This document shows, piece by piece, positions 56,259 through 64,000 of a stretch of 64,000 nt of DNA. Where the stretch lies: assembly GCF_003369445.1 (NCBI RefSeq), contig NZ_QRCU01000036.1:62001-126000 (forward strand), written 5' to 3'. Position numbers and translations under genes: made by a program. The stretch is from Arthrobacter silvisoli. Its GTDB lineage: Bacteria > Actinomycetota > Actinomycetes > Actinomycetales > Micrococcaceae. Numbering within the stretch: position 1 is the first letter of the stretch; each line of letters opens with the position of its first letter. The notes under the pieces were generated by a model. The model made no database searches and was not told where the DNA came from. It saw only the letters and a program-made list of their open reading frames with translations.

Positions 56259-57299
56259 ATGATTACTGCCAAGGCCTACGCTGCTCCATCCGCTACGGAA
56301 CCCCTTGTCCCCACCACCATTGAACGCCGTGCGCTCGGCCCGCACGATGTCCTGATCGACATCAAGTTCGCCGGTATCTGCCACTCCGACATCCACACCG
56401 TCCGCGGCGACTGGGGCTCCGTCCCCTACCCGCTCACGCCCGGCCACGAAATTGCCGGCATCGTTACCGAGGTCGGCAGCGACGTGACCCGCTACCAGGC
56501 CGGCGACCGGGTGGGTGTCGGCTGCATGGTCAACTCCTGCCGCGAGTGTGAGCAGTGCCTCGCCGGCCAGGAGCAGGACTGCCTGAACGGCAACGTGGGC
56601 ACCTACGCCGCCACCGACCGCGACGGCACCATCACCCAGGGCGGCTACTCCAGCCATGTGGTGGTTGACGAAGCCTTCGCCGTCCGGATCCCCGAAGGCC
56701 TGGACCTCAACGTCGCCGCTCCCCTGCTCTGCGCCGGCATCACCACCTACTCGCCGCTGCGTCGCTGGGGCGCCGGACCGGGCAAGAAGGTCGCCGTGAT
56801 CGGCCTCGGCGGCCTCGGCCACATGGCCGTGAAGCTGGCCCACGCCATGGGCGCCGAGGTCACCGTGCTGTCCCAATCGCTCAAGAAGCAGGAAGACGGC
56901 CTCCGCCTGGGCGCCGACCACTACTACGCCACGAGCGATTCCTCCACGTTCGAGGACCTGGCCGGCACGTTCGACCTCATCATCAATACGGTCAGCGCCG
57001 TCATCTCCTTGGACGACTACCTGCGCCTGGTCAAGCCGCATGGTGCCTTGGTGTGCGTGGGCGCGCCGGGCGAGCCGTTGGACCTGCGTATCTTCAGCCT
57101 GATCGGCGGCGGCAAGTCCCTGGCCGGCTCGAACATCGGCGGCATCGCCGAGACCCAGGAGATGCTGGACTTCTGTGCCGAACACGGCATCGGCGCCGAG
57201 ATCGAGGTCATCCCGGCAGAGAAGATCAACGAAGCCTACGAACGCGTCCTCGCCTCGGATGTCCGCTACCGCTTCGTGATCGACACCGCCACGCTGTAG
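56259..57299 (+). CDS. zinc-dependent NAD(P) alcohol dehydrogenase (AdhC/YahK type)
   Basis: 346 aa, medium-chain dehydrogenase. Catalytic zinc: GICHSDIHT (Cys) and GHEIAGIV (His/Glu), plus a later Cys ([12 protein letters not shown]). Structural zinc: [15 protein letters not shown]. Rossmann [17 protein letters not shown]. This pattern belongs to the cinnamyl-alcohol-dehydrogenase-like group that reduces aldehydes with NADPH. Function in the cell is open; a role in aldehyde detoxification beside a formaldehyde-producing pathway is possible. It is a single gene, apparently with its own leaderless start. Confidence 0.92.
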   Translation: MITAKAYAAPSATEPLVPTTIERRALGPHDVLIDIKFAGICHSDIHTVRGDWGSVPYPLTPGHEIAGIVTEVGSDVTRYQAGDRVGVGCMVNSCRECEQCLAGQEQDCLNGNVGTYAATDRDGTITQGGYSSHVVVDEAFAVRIPEGLDLNVAAPLLCAGITTYSPLRRWGAGPGKKVAVIGLGGLGHMAVKLAHAMGAEVTVLSQSLKKQEDGLRLGADHYYATSDSSTFEDLAGTFDLIINTVSAVISLDDYLRLVKPHGALVCVGAPGEPLDLRIFSLIGGGKSLAGSNIGGIAETQEMLDFCAEHGIGAEIEVIPAEKINEAYERVLASDVRYRFVIDTATL

Positions 57300-57338
57300 G
57301 GCTCCGGCCGGTTCCGGCCCCCGACGGTTCCGCCCGCG

Positions 57339-57385
57339 CAAACGTTGGTGGCCCCCTGAAATTTCAGGGGGCCACCCCACGTTTG
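57339..57385. repeat. REP-like palindrome, copy 3 (diverged) and terminator
   Basis: A perfect 30-bp palindrome at 57347-57376 (half GGTGGCCCCCTGAAA) is flanked by CAAACGT (57339-57345) and ACGTTTG (57379-57385). The layout, with a GC(G)CAAACG outer stem and a GGCCCC-type inner stem, parallels the elements at 9055 and 23029. It lies between convergent genes. Confidence 0.7.
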
Positions 57386-57501
57386 AGGGGGCGGTTGTGA
57401 TTGCGCGGTGCCACGGCGGTCAACGCACCTTCCTGACCTCTTTTGAGTGTCCGACGACGGCGACGCGCGGCAATCTGCCGCATGTCGCCGTCGTGCTTGG
57501 G

Positions 57502-58194
57502 TCAAAGGAGGTCAGGAGCGGCGGCCGTGCGCGCCGGCACGTGGCCGATCAACGCCAGGGTCGTGCCGAGCTGCGAGAACCCCATCTTCTGGAAAAAGCC
57601 GAGCTGCTCCGGTGCCGTCGCAACGATCCCGAGGCACGTTCCCGCGGAAAAGCTGCCCATCAAGACACGGTTGACGAATCCTTCCAGCTCCTGCGGAGTC
57701 ACGGAGGAATCGGCGGCAAGGCCGGAAACATACCGGAATCCGGCGGGCGAGTCCTTCCACGGCTTCAGGGCCCGCATTGCGGCCAACTCACTGAACTGAA
57801 GCGGGACGAGAATGATCAGCAGAAAAGCCAGCACCCCAAGCACCGCCAGGAGGATCAAGCCGCCATACGCCGGGAAGTGTTCCGACATCAAGGTGACGCC
57901 AAACACCAGGACAGCCGCGCCGATCAGGCTCAGGACCGTTGCCAGCACGAGGCCCCGAACCAGCTGCTTGGTGCTTTCTTCCTTTGACTGCACACCGATC
58001 ACCATTCGTCGGGAAGCATCGGTCCACAGGAAGGCCGGTACCACGGCAAGGACCGGCAACAGAAGAGCGCAAAGGACGCGTCGAAGCAAGGGGCGGCCTG
58101 TACTTCCACCCGGGTAAGCCCCTGCCAGCAGCCAGGCCAGCCGCGGGAGGTCCCTGAATCCGGCTTTCTGCACTCCCCCATTAACCATCCCCAT
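57502..58194 (-). CDS. membrane protein with GNAT-like C-terminal end, function unknown
   Basis: 230 aa from the ATG at 58194, one base after the LysR stop; a second ATG two codons on is possible. Three membrane helices are clear: LLRRVLCALLLPVLAVVPAFLW, LVLATVLSLIGAAVLVFGVTL and YGGLILLAVLGVLAFLLIILVPL. The last 80 residues are soluble and end with GIVATAPEQLGFFQKMGFSQLGT, which looks like the end of a GNAT acetyltransferase (motif B). The rest of a GNAT fold is not visible, so this may be only a chance resemblance. Co-transcribed with the upstream LysR gene. Confidence 0.7.
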   Translation of the reverse strand: MGMVNGGVQKAGFRDLPRLAWLLAGAYPGGSTGRPLLRRVLCALLLPVLAVVPAFLWTDASRRMVIGVQSKEESTKQLVRGLVLATVLSLIGAAVLVFGVTLMSEHFPAYGGLILLAVLGVLAFLLIILVPLQFSELAAMRALKPWKDSPAGFRYVSGLAADSSVTPQELEGFVNRVLMGSFSAGTCLGIVATAPEQLGFFQKMGFSQLGTTLALIGHVPARTAAAPDLL

Positions 58195-58195
58195 G

Positions 58196-59077
58196 CTACC
58201 TTTCGCCGTTCCCACCTGAACTGTACAGCTCCTCCAGCAGCCCGATCAGCTCCCTGCCGACGGCCGGCAGTTCGCCTTTCACCCACGCGGCGTGCACCGG
58301 CACCGGCGGGGCGTCCCGCACAGGCCGGTACACGAGACCGCGGCGCCGGTATTGGTGCGCCGTGGCCTCGGCTGTGACCCCGCGGGCCTTGCCGCTGCTG
58401 ATGAGCGTCAGCCAGTCGTCCACGCTGTGGATCTCGAACGTCTTCGCCGGCCGGGATTCCGCCGGCCAGAGGTCCAGCGTGGTGCTCCCGGTCCGCACGT
58501 CCACGGCCAGGGGCTTGTCTGCGATCCGGGCCAGGCTCACGTTTCGGCGTCCGGCGAGCGGATCGTCGGCGGCCATCGCGCAGTAGCGTTTTTCCGCGCC
58601 GATCCGGCGCAGCTCCAGCTTCCGTGCCGCAGAACCGGCGGCCGGCACACGCCGGAGGATCGCGACGTCGCACGCCCCCTCAAGCAGCCCCGCCGTCGGG
58701 CTGTTCTCCATGACCAGCTCAAGCTCGGTGTCCGGACGCGCCGCCGCCCAGCGCCGCTGCAGCTCCGGCGTATGGCGGCCCAAGGCCGACCATGCGTAGC
58801 CGAGCCGCAGCCGCCCGCCTCCCTGCACCGCCCGTTCGAGCCCGACGACGGCGGAAAGCACCCGCCGCGCGTGCGCCAGGGCCTGCTCCCCCGCCTCGGT
58901 CAGGGAGGCGCTGCGGGTGGTGCGGTGGATGAGCCGGACGCCGAGGTGTTCCTCGAGGGCCGCGACGTTCCGGGACACCGCGGTCTGCGAAATCCCCAGG
59001 CTGATCCCGGCATCGGTGAACGTGCCTTCGTCCACCACAGCCACGAAGCACCTCAGCTGCCGGAATTCGATGTCCAT
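58196..59077 (-). CDS. LysR family transcriptional regulator
   Basis: 293 aa. HTH at about 4-63 (FRQLRCFVAVVDEGTFTDAGISLGISQTAVSRNVAALEEHLGVRLIHRTTRSASLT) and effector domain from about 90 (RLRLGYAWSALGRHTPELQRRWAAARPDTELELVM). Divergent from an EamA exporter with a perfect 25-bp inverted repeat between them (59088-59112), starting 11 bp from its own ATG. The usual LysR pattern would have it autorepress and activate the exporter gene when a metabolite is in excess. Confidence 0.93.
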   Translation of the reverse strand: MDIEFRQLRCFVAVVDEGTFTDAGISLGISQTAVSRNVAALEEHLGVRLIHRTTRSASLTEAGEQALAHARRVLSAVVGLERAVQGGGRLRLGYAWSALGRHTPELQRRWAAARPDTELELVMENSPTAGLLEGACDVAILRRVPAAGSAARKLELRRIGAEKRYCAMAADDPLAGRRNVSLARIADKPLAVDVRTGSTTLDLWPAESRPAKTFEIHSVDDWLTLISSGKARGVTAEATAHQYRRRGLVYRPVRDAPPVPVHAAWVKGELPAVGRELIGLLEELYSSGGNGER

Positions 59078-59087
59078 GAAGCGATTC

Positions 59088-59112
59088 TATTCATGCGGAA
59101 GGCGCATGAATA
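59088..59112. promoter_or_regulatory. LysR operator, perfect inverted repeat
   Basis: TATTCATGCG-GAAGG-CGCATGAATA, 10-bp perfect arms and 5-bp spacer. It fits the LysR T-N11-A rule and lies between the divergent LysR and EamA genes. Confidence 0.75.
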
Positions 59113-59163
59113 CGCCACCGGGTGCATTGTGCCGGTGCGGCCCACAGGGGCGACACTTTCGCC

Positions 59164-60018
59164 ATGGAAAACGCGGCAAGCAACGGTGGAAAGAACGGGA
59201 CGGCCCGCGGCGTGGCCACACTGATGGCCAGTTCCCTGTCGAACCAACTGGGCGCCGCCAGCGGGTCCCTTGCCTTCCCGGCGATCGGACCGCTCGGCGT
59301 GGTGGCCGTGCGGCAACTGATCGCCGCGGCTGTGCTCTTGCCCATCGCCCGGCCCCGGTTCCGGAGCTTCACGCGCGGGCAACTGTGGCCGGTCCTCCTC
59401 CTGGCAATGGTCTTCGGCACAATGAACCTGGGCCTGTACTCGGCCATCGACCGGATCGGCCTGGGCCTGGCCGTGACCCTGGAGTTCCTGGGCCCGCTGT
59501 CGATCGCCCTTGTCGGTTCCCGCAGCAGGGCAGGTGCCGCCTGCGCCCTCGCCGCTGCTGCCGGCGTCGTGGCCATCACGCAGCCGGGACCGTCCACGGA
59601 CTACCCCGGCATCGGGCTGGGCCTGATGGGCGCCGCAAGCTGGGCCGCGTACATCCTGCTGAACCGCACCATCGGCCAGCGCATCCCCGGCATCCAGGGA
59701 ACCGCCGCGGCCATGGCGGTCTCCGCGGCGTGCTTCCTCCCGGTTGCCTGCCTTATCCTGCTGAGCCGGCCCGTGGACTGGTTCAGCATCCTGTGCGCGG
59801 TGGGCGCCGGCGTGCTGGCCTCGGTGGTGCCGTACATCGCCGACCTGCTGGCCCTGCGCCGGGTGCCCGCCAGCTTGTTCGGAATCCTGATGAGCGTCAA
59901 TCCGGTGTTCGCAGCCCTGATCGGCCTGGCAATGGGCCAGGCCTTGGACGCACTGCAGTGGGCGGGGATCCTGCTCATCGTCGCCGCCAACGCCTCGGTG
60001 CTGCGGCTCAGCCGCTAA
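59164..60018 (+). CDS. EamA/DMT family exporter (RhtA-like)
   Basis: 284 aa from the ATG at 59164; ten membrane helices in two EamA repeats (about 15-140 and 148-284). Motifs: LEFLGPLSIALVGSR at the end of the first repeat and SVNPVFAALIGLAMGQALDALQWAGILLIVAAN at the end of the second. This form is close to RhtA, which exports threonine and homoserine; the substrate here is unknown. Control by the divergent LysR regulator is likely. No strong ribosome site is seen. Confidence 0.92.
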   Translation: MENAASNGGKNGTARGVATLMASSLSNQLGAASGSLAFPAIGPLGVVAVRQLIAAAVLLPIARPRFRSFTRGQLWPVLLLAMVFGTMNLGLYSAIDRIGLGLAVTLEFLGPLSIALVGSRSRAGAACALAAAAGVVAITQPGPSTDYPGIGLGLMGAASWAAYILLNRTIGQRIPGIQGTAAAMAVSAACFLPVACLILLSRPVDWFSILCAVGAGVLASVVPYIADLLALRRVPASLFGILMSVNPVFAALIGLAMGQALDALQWAGILLIVAANASVLRLSR

Positions 60019-60099
60019 GAGCGAGCCGGTCAACGCACGACGGCGACATTCCGCCCCGGTGGGATAAGCCCGGCACGGGGCCACTACCTCCGCTGTTCG

Positions 60100-61536
60100 T
60101 CAGTGCGCCTTGGCGTCAAGCGGCAGGGTACCCGGAACATTCCGCTTAGCCTGGAGCCGAGCCAGGAGGACATAGGAGACAACCGTGGCCAGCGTTGAGG
60201 GAAGCGTCGCGGTCGTGAAGGCGAACGCGGGCGAAGAGGCAAAAGTGACAGGGTCCAGGAGAAGGAAGTAAACAACTATGCCGACAGTCATGCTGGCAAA
60301 GCCTGCGACATTAATGCCCCTCCAATACCAGTACGCGGATCCTGCACTGTCGCTGTACAGGCCGTCGAGGTCCAGCCGCTGCTTCCTGATGATGAAGTAG
60401 TCGGCAATCTGCAGTCCACACAACGGGCCGAAGACGACGGCCGACAACGTGAGGAACGTTCCGAAATTGGCATAGAAAGGCTCCGCCAGGAACAGGATTA
60501 CCGCGGCCACAGTGAGTCCAGCGACCGTTGTCGCCCCCCGCCAGCTGAGGCGGGCATCAATAGCAGGCTGCTGCTTGAGTGAAAGCGCAGCCGTGTATGT
60601 TCCCACCATTGCCGTGCCGACGTTGGCGGCGATGATGAACGCAAACGCCGGCAATGCCAGCCATACGCCCCCGATTTCCAGCAACCCGGGGAGGGGATCT
60701 CCACCGGAATCCGGGAAGGCCAGGCCCGTGTAAAGACCAATCAGGCAGATTACCGAGAGGGCGAGTCCAAGCCCCAGCGTTGCCGGCAGTACGGACTTCT
60801 TTGTGCTCTTTGAGAAGCGGGTCATGCCGCCGATATACGGCCACCAGGACAAGGCCGTGGCGAGCATGAGTTCGATTGCCGTCGTGTAGTCCAGCAGCTT
60901 ACTGCCGCTGGCGGCGCTCGGCTTGGCCTCGAGGAGGGCGCCCCAACCGACCTTGGCAACAATCACGACAATGACCATGATCCCGAGCGCCAGAACCGAG
61001 CAGGCAACGATCACGCCGACCCTTCGAAGAATGCCGGGGCCGCGGCTGATCAGCGCCCAAACCACCAAAAGGCAGACGAGGCTGCTCAGGGTCTGCGCGA
61101 TTGGCCCGTTGTTTTCGCTGACGATGCCGAGGGTGACCAGCAGCAACGCGGCGGACTTGCCGCTGAAGATCATCAGCGTGGTCCCCCATCCGATCGTAAA
61201 GAGAAAGGTGAGGGCGACACTGAAGAGCGATCCGCGCGTTCCGAAGACCGGCCGCGTTGAGCGTACAGCCTCCAGTCCGTACCGCGTTGCCATCGGCACC
61301 GTGGCCAGGAATACCAGCAACATTCCTGCCAGCATGGCCGCGATCATCACAACAGAGCCTTGGACCGCCGGCAAATAGAACGCCACATATCCACCGATGA
61401 TGAAGCACCAGGTGGCCACTGCAGCCTGGGCAGAACTGAAGAACAGGGCCCTGGGGCTCCAGTTCCGCTCATGGCTCAGCAAGGGAAGCGAACCCTCAGT
61501 TCCCGACGTGGAGACCCTGGTCGTGGTCTGACTCAC
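60100..61536 (-). CDS. NCS1 family permease (purine/cytosine/hydantoin type)
   Basis: 478 aa from the GTG at 61536, which overlaps the stop of the 54-aa gene (GTGA) and has GGGGTGG ahead; another GTG three codons earlier is less well placed. About 12 membrane helices. The N-terminal segment NWSPRALFFSSAQAAVATWCFIIGGYVAFYLP, the GWGTTLMIFSGKSAALLL helix and LSWWPYIGGMTRFSKSTKKSVLPATLGLGL are NCS1-like; VVFGPLCGLQIADYFIIRKQRLDLDGLY near the C-terminus is a strong family mark. The substrate is usually a nucleobase, hydantoin or vitamin, but its cupin neighbour and the amine cluster leave this open. Confidence 0.9.
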   Translation of the reverse strand: MSQTTTRVSTSGTEGSLPLLSHERNWSPRALFFSSAQAAVATWCFIIGGYVAFYLPAVQGSVVMIAAMLAGMLLVFLATVPMATRYGLEAVRSTRPVFGTRGSLFSVALTFLFTIGWGTTLMIFSGKSAALLLVTLGIVSENNGPIAQTLSSLVCLLVVWALISRGPGILRRVGVIVACSVLALGIMVIVVIVAKVGWGALLEAKPSAASGSKLLDYTTAIELMLATALSWWPYIGGMTRFSKSTKKSVLPATLGLGLALSVICLIGLYTGLAFPDSGGDPLPGLLEIGGVWLALPAFAFIIAANVGTAMVGTYTAALSLKQQPAIDARLSWRGATTVAGLTVAAVILFLAEPFYANFGTFLTLSAVVFGPLCGLQIADYFIIRKQRLDLDGLYSDSAGSAYWYWRGINVAGFASMTVGIVVYFLLLDPVTFASSPAFAFTTATLPSTLATVVSYVLLARLQAKRNVPGTLPLDAKAH

Positions 61537-61697
61537 AGGAACCACCCCATAATCAAGGCGACGGCGGGAAGAGCAACGGTGACGGCAAGCAGCGTTCGCA
61601 TGTCACCGAACCTGAAGGGGGGTTCCAACTCGCCGGATTGCCACTCGGCCAGCCTGGTGTTGAGTTCTTCTGCGTACTGCTCTTTCAATGCGCTCAT
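61533..61697 (-). CDS. 54-residue single-helix membrane protein coupled to the NCS1 permease
   Basis: 54 aa: a charged amphipathic N-terminal half (MSALKEQYAEELNTRLAEW) and one hydrophobic helix (LLAVTVALPAVALIMGWFL) ending at the stop. Its TGA overlaps the GTG start of the NCS1 gene, so the two are translationally coupled. The size and layout resemble small accessory subunits found beside some transporters of other families, but I know no named family for this one. Ribosome site weak (GAGATTGGG). It is 42 bp downstream of the cupin gene. Confidence 0.65.
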   Translation of the reverse strand: MSALKEQYAEELNTRLAEWQSGELEPPFRFGDMRTLLAVTVALPAVALIMGWFL

Positions 61698-61739
61698 GGT
61701 GTACCCAATCTCAATGCGTAGGAGTAGCGGTGGAGTCGA

Positions 61740-62150
61740 TCAGATTTCGGAGTAGCGGAAGGAGTGCGACTCCAAGCCGTCGGGGTTGGGGCCGTAAATG
61801 GTGACCATGCGCGCGTAGACGGGGGCCCAATACCGGCCGGTCCGTCCCGGATTGACGCGCGCCGCATCGCCCGGCCGCAGGATGACAGTCTTGCCTTCGC
61901 TCTGGATGTGAAGCTCGCCCTCCAGCACGAAGTTCGTCTCGGTGTGGGGATGGAAGTCCTCCCAGCCGCAGGCCTCCAGCTCCCACTCGGAGAGGATGAC
62001 GTCCCCCCATGAGCCCACGGGGTTGGCGTTGATGAACCTGCAGCGCAAGCGCTGCCATTCGTCTTTCATGACGTTCATGGGCTTCGCCGGCCAGAAATCG
62101 ATCGGCTCGCCCGTCGTCGGTATTGGGAGCTGGGGGGTGGTTGTAGTCAT
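61740..62150 (-). CDS. cupin domain protein
   Basis: 136 aa, single cupin barrel. Motif 1 is near residues 62-80 (GWEDFHPHTETNFVLEGELHIQ, with two His and a Glu as metal ligands) and motif 2 near 90-110 (LRPGDAARVNPGRTGRYW, ligand His replaced by another residue). Such small cupins serve as enzymes or sensors for carboxylates and amines. First in an operon with the 54-aa protein and NCS1 permease; AAGGA precedes the ATG. Divergent from the cupin-Tmm pair. Function unknown. Confidence 0.82.
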   Translation of the reverse strand: MTTTTPQLPIPTTGEPIDFWPAKPMNVMKDEWQRLRCRFINANPVGSWGDVILSEWELEACGWEDFHPHTETNFVLEGELHIQSEGKTVILRPGDAARVNPGRTGRYWAPVYARMVTIYGPNPDGLESHSFRYSEI

Positions 62151-62226
62151 GGTTCCTTACCCGTTTCTCGAAGGGGGAAATCTGCTATTGCGCGATGCTT
62201 CCGTGAATCACATCGGACTGCGTCAT

Positions 62227-62242
62227 CGTGACCCGGGTCACG
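62227..62242. promoter_or_regulatory. 16-bp perfect palindrome, candidate operator
   Basis: CGTGACCCGGGTCACG, 77 bp upstream of the cupin-NCS1 operon start. Candidate binding site for an unidentified regulator. Confidence 0.45.
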
Positions 62243-62343
62243 GCATGCTGAACACTGTGACACGGACACTCGTTCCAGTCAACGGTTCAGAACGGGCGAC
62301 CGAAACCTTTTTCACGGGAGAAATTTCCCGGAAACATTCGTCT

Positions 62344-62370
62344 TGGACGATTGACTTATACAGTCGTCCA
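62344..62370. promoter_or_regulatory. nested palindrome, candidate operator of the cupin-Tmm genes
   Basis: Outer arms TGGACGA (62344-62350) and TCGTCCA (62364-62370) enclose GACT-TATAC-AGTC (62353-62365), which contains TATACA as a possible -10. The nested layout over a promoter suggests a repressor site. Confidence 0.5.
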
Positions 62371-62603
62371 TGTCACAGTTTCTGGCACGAGCAAACGTGA
62401 CTGGCGTCACGTCAGCCGAGCTCAGCCACCCCTGCAAATCCGAAAATCTCCGGTTTGCAAAAGAGCCACACGAGAGCCCTGATCGGGCGACTCAGCTGCT
62501 TTTCAGCGCAGCCCCGCGTCTTCTTGGCCCACGAATGGCAGTTCTGCCAACCCGGGCAATCCTGACCAAATCAACTGCAGCACGATTCACATAGGAGAGA
62601 ACC

Positions 62604-62981
62604 ATGGAAACCCTCGTAGGAACCCTCAGCAAGGCCGGATCCATCCACAAGGTCGTCGGCGGCTACGTCGGCCTGCCGCCGATGAACGAACCCGGCACGG
62701 TCGCTGCAATCGGCGACTCGCTCCACAACCCCGAAGGCTCGGTCATGAGCGCCGGCTTCTTCGAGCTCAAGGCTTCCGAGCCGCTGGTGTACACGTACAC
62801 CTACGACGAGATGAAGGTGGTCATCAAGGGCGAGTTCATCCTCACCGACGAGTCCACCGGCGACGTCACCCACGCCAAGGAGCGCGACGTGCTGTTCTTC
62901 CCCAAGGGAACCACCGTCAAATTCGAGACCCCGGAGTACGGCCTGGGATTCTTCACCGGCCACCGCTCCTTCGCCCCGTAA
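62604..62981 (+). CDS. EutQ-like cupin protein, paired with Tmm-like gene
   Basis: 125 aa with TAGGAGAG ahead of the ATG at 62604. A cupin barrel with SAGFFELKASEPLVYTYTYDEMKVVIKGEFILTDESTGDVTHAKERDVLFFPKGTTVKFETPEYGLGFFTGHRSFAP, where the Asp-Glu pair replaces the usual His-His of motif 1 and no clear metal triad remains; EutQ-like cupins share this trait. It lies 101 bp upstream of the flavin monooxygenase and in the same direction. A role in handling an amine is inference from that partner. Confidence 0.85.
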   Translation: METLVGTLSKAGSIHKVVGGYVGLPPMNEPGTVAAIGDSLHNPEGSVMSAGFFELKASEPLVYTYTYDEMKVVIKGEFILTDESTGDVTHAKERDVLFFPKGTTVKFETPEYGLGFFTGHRSFAP

Positions 62982-63058
62982 GTAGCCCGTCCGCGGCAGG
63001 CCACGCTGCCGCAAAGCGACCCCATACAAAGGCATCACCTCGCGCACCAGCGACCTAA

Positions 63059-64000
<942 letters not shown>

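Larger units (their letters stand above)
62151..62603. other. 453-bp divergent control region
   Basis: No gene seen. It contains the palindromes at 62227-62242 and 62344-62370 and should carry promoters for the cupin-NCS1 operon (-) and for the cupin-Tmm genes (+). The part after 62380 has several short inverted motifs (GGCGTCACGTCAGCC) but no clear terminator. Confidence 0.6.

Overview
The window is high-GC DNA with tightly packed genes, many GTG/TTG starts, 4-bp ATGA/GTGA overlaps and TANNNT-type leaderless starts. This fits an actinobacterium of the Micrococcaceae (Arthrobacter, Paenarthrobacter or Pseudarthrobacter). The dimethylglycine oxidase at 53.7-56.2 kb matches my memory of the Arthrobacter globiformis enzyme over its full length, which supports that placement. 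The species cannot be fixed from the window. No tRNA, rRNA, CRISPR array or insertion sequence was seen.

Layout. 0-3.4 kb: end of a biotin operon (bioA 3' end, bioF, bioD, and a translationally coupled cytochrome P450 that may act like BioI). 3.4-9 kb: an orphan Vsr endonuclease, a DUF1348/TetR pair with a clear operator, a small membrane protein, and an McrB-McrC pair whose McrC has lost its visible nuclease residues. 9-14.3 kb: a DUF5107/TPR protein and a glycoside-hydrolase-like protein, probably carbohydrate-related. 14.4-23 kb: housekeeping and efflux genes (GNAT, CutC, thioesterase, heterodimeric ABC exporter, MarR-controlled MFS pump with an unusual tail). 23-31.5 kb: TPP enzyme plus ureohydrolase operon, a lipoprotein, an APC permease, and an XRE-cupin regulator divergent from a sodium:solute symporter. 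31.5-34.8 kb: small hypotheticals, a ferritin-like/VIT1 metal transporter and a membrane-anchored matrixin protease.

34.8-57.3 kb holds a complete glycine betaine degradation module. BCCT transporter (uptake), Rieske monooxygenase plus reductase (betaine to dimethylglycine + formaldehyde), dimethylglycine oxidase (to sarcosine), heterotetrameric sarcosine oxidase SoxBDAG (to glycine), GlyA (glycine + methylene-THF to serine), two PurU deformylases (return of THF) and FdhA (formaldehyde oxidation) work together. GntR, IclR and LysR regulators lie beside these operons. 57.5-60 kb: a LysR regulator with a membrane protein, divergent from an EamA exporter, with a perfect operator between them. 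60-64 kb: a cupin / 54-residue membrane protein / NCS1 permease operon divergent from a cupin and a trimethylamine-monooxygenase-like flavoprotein that runs off the window. This last part extends the methylated-amine theme.

Intergenic DNA holds several repeat classes: a dispersed palindrome with an AGCGCGAACG outer stem, a 58-bp tandem repeat, a 15-bp tandem repeat, and three terminators sharing a CCCGACGGCGG stem.
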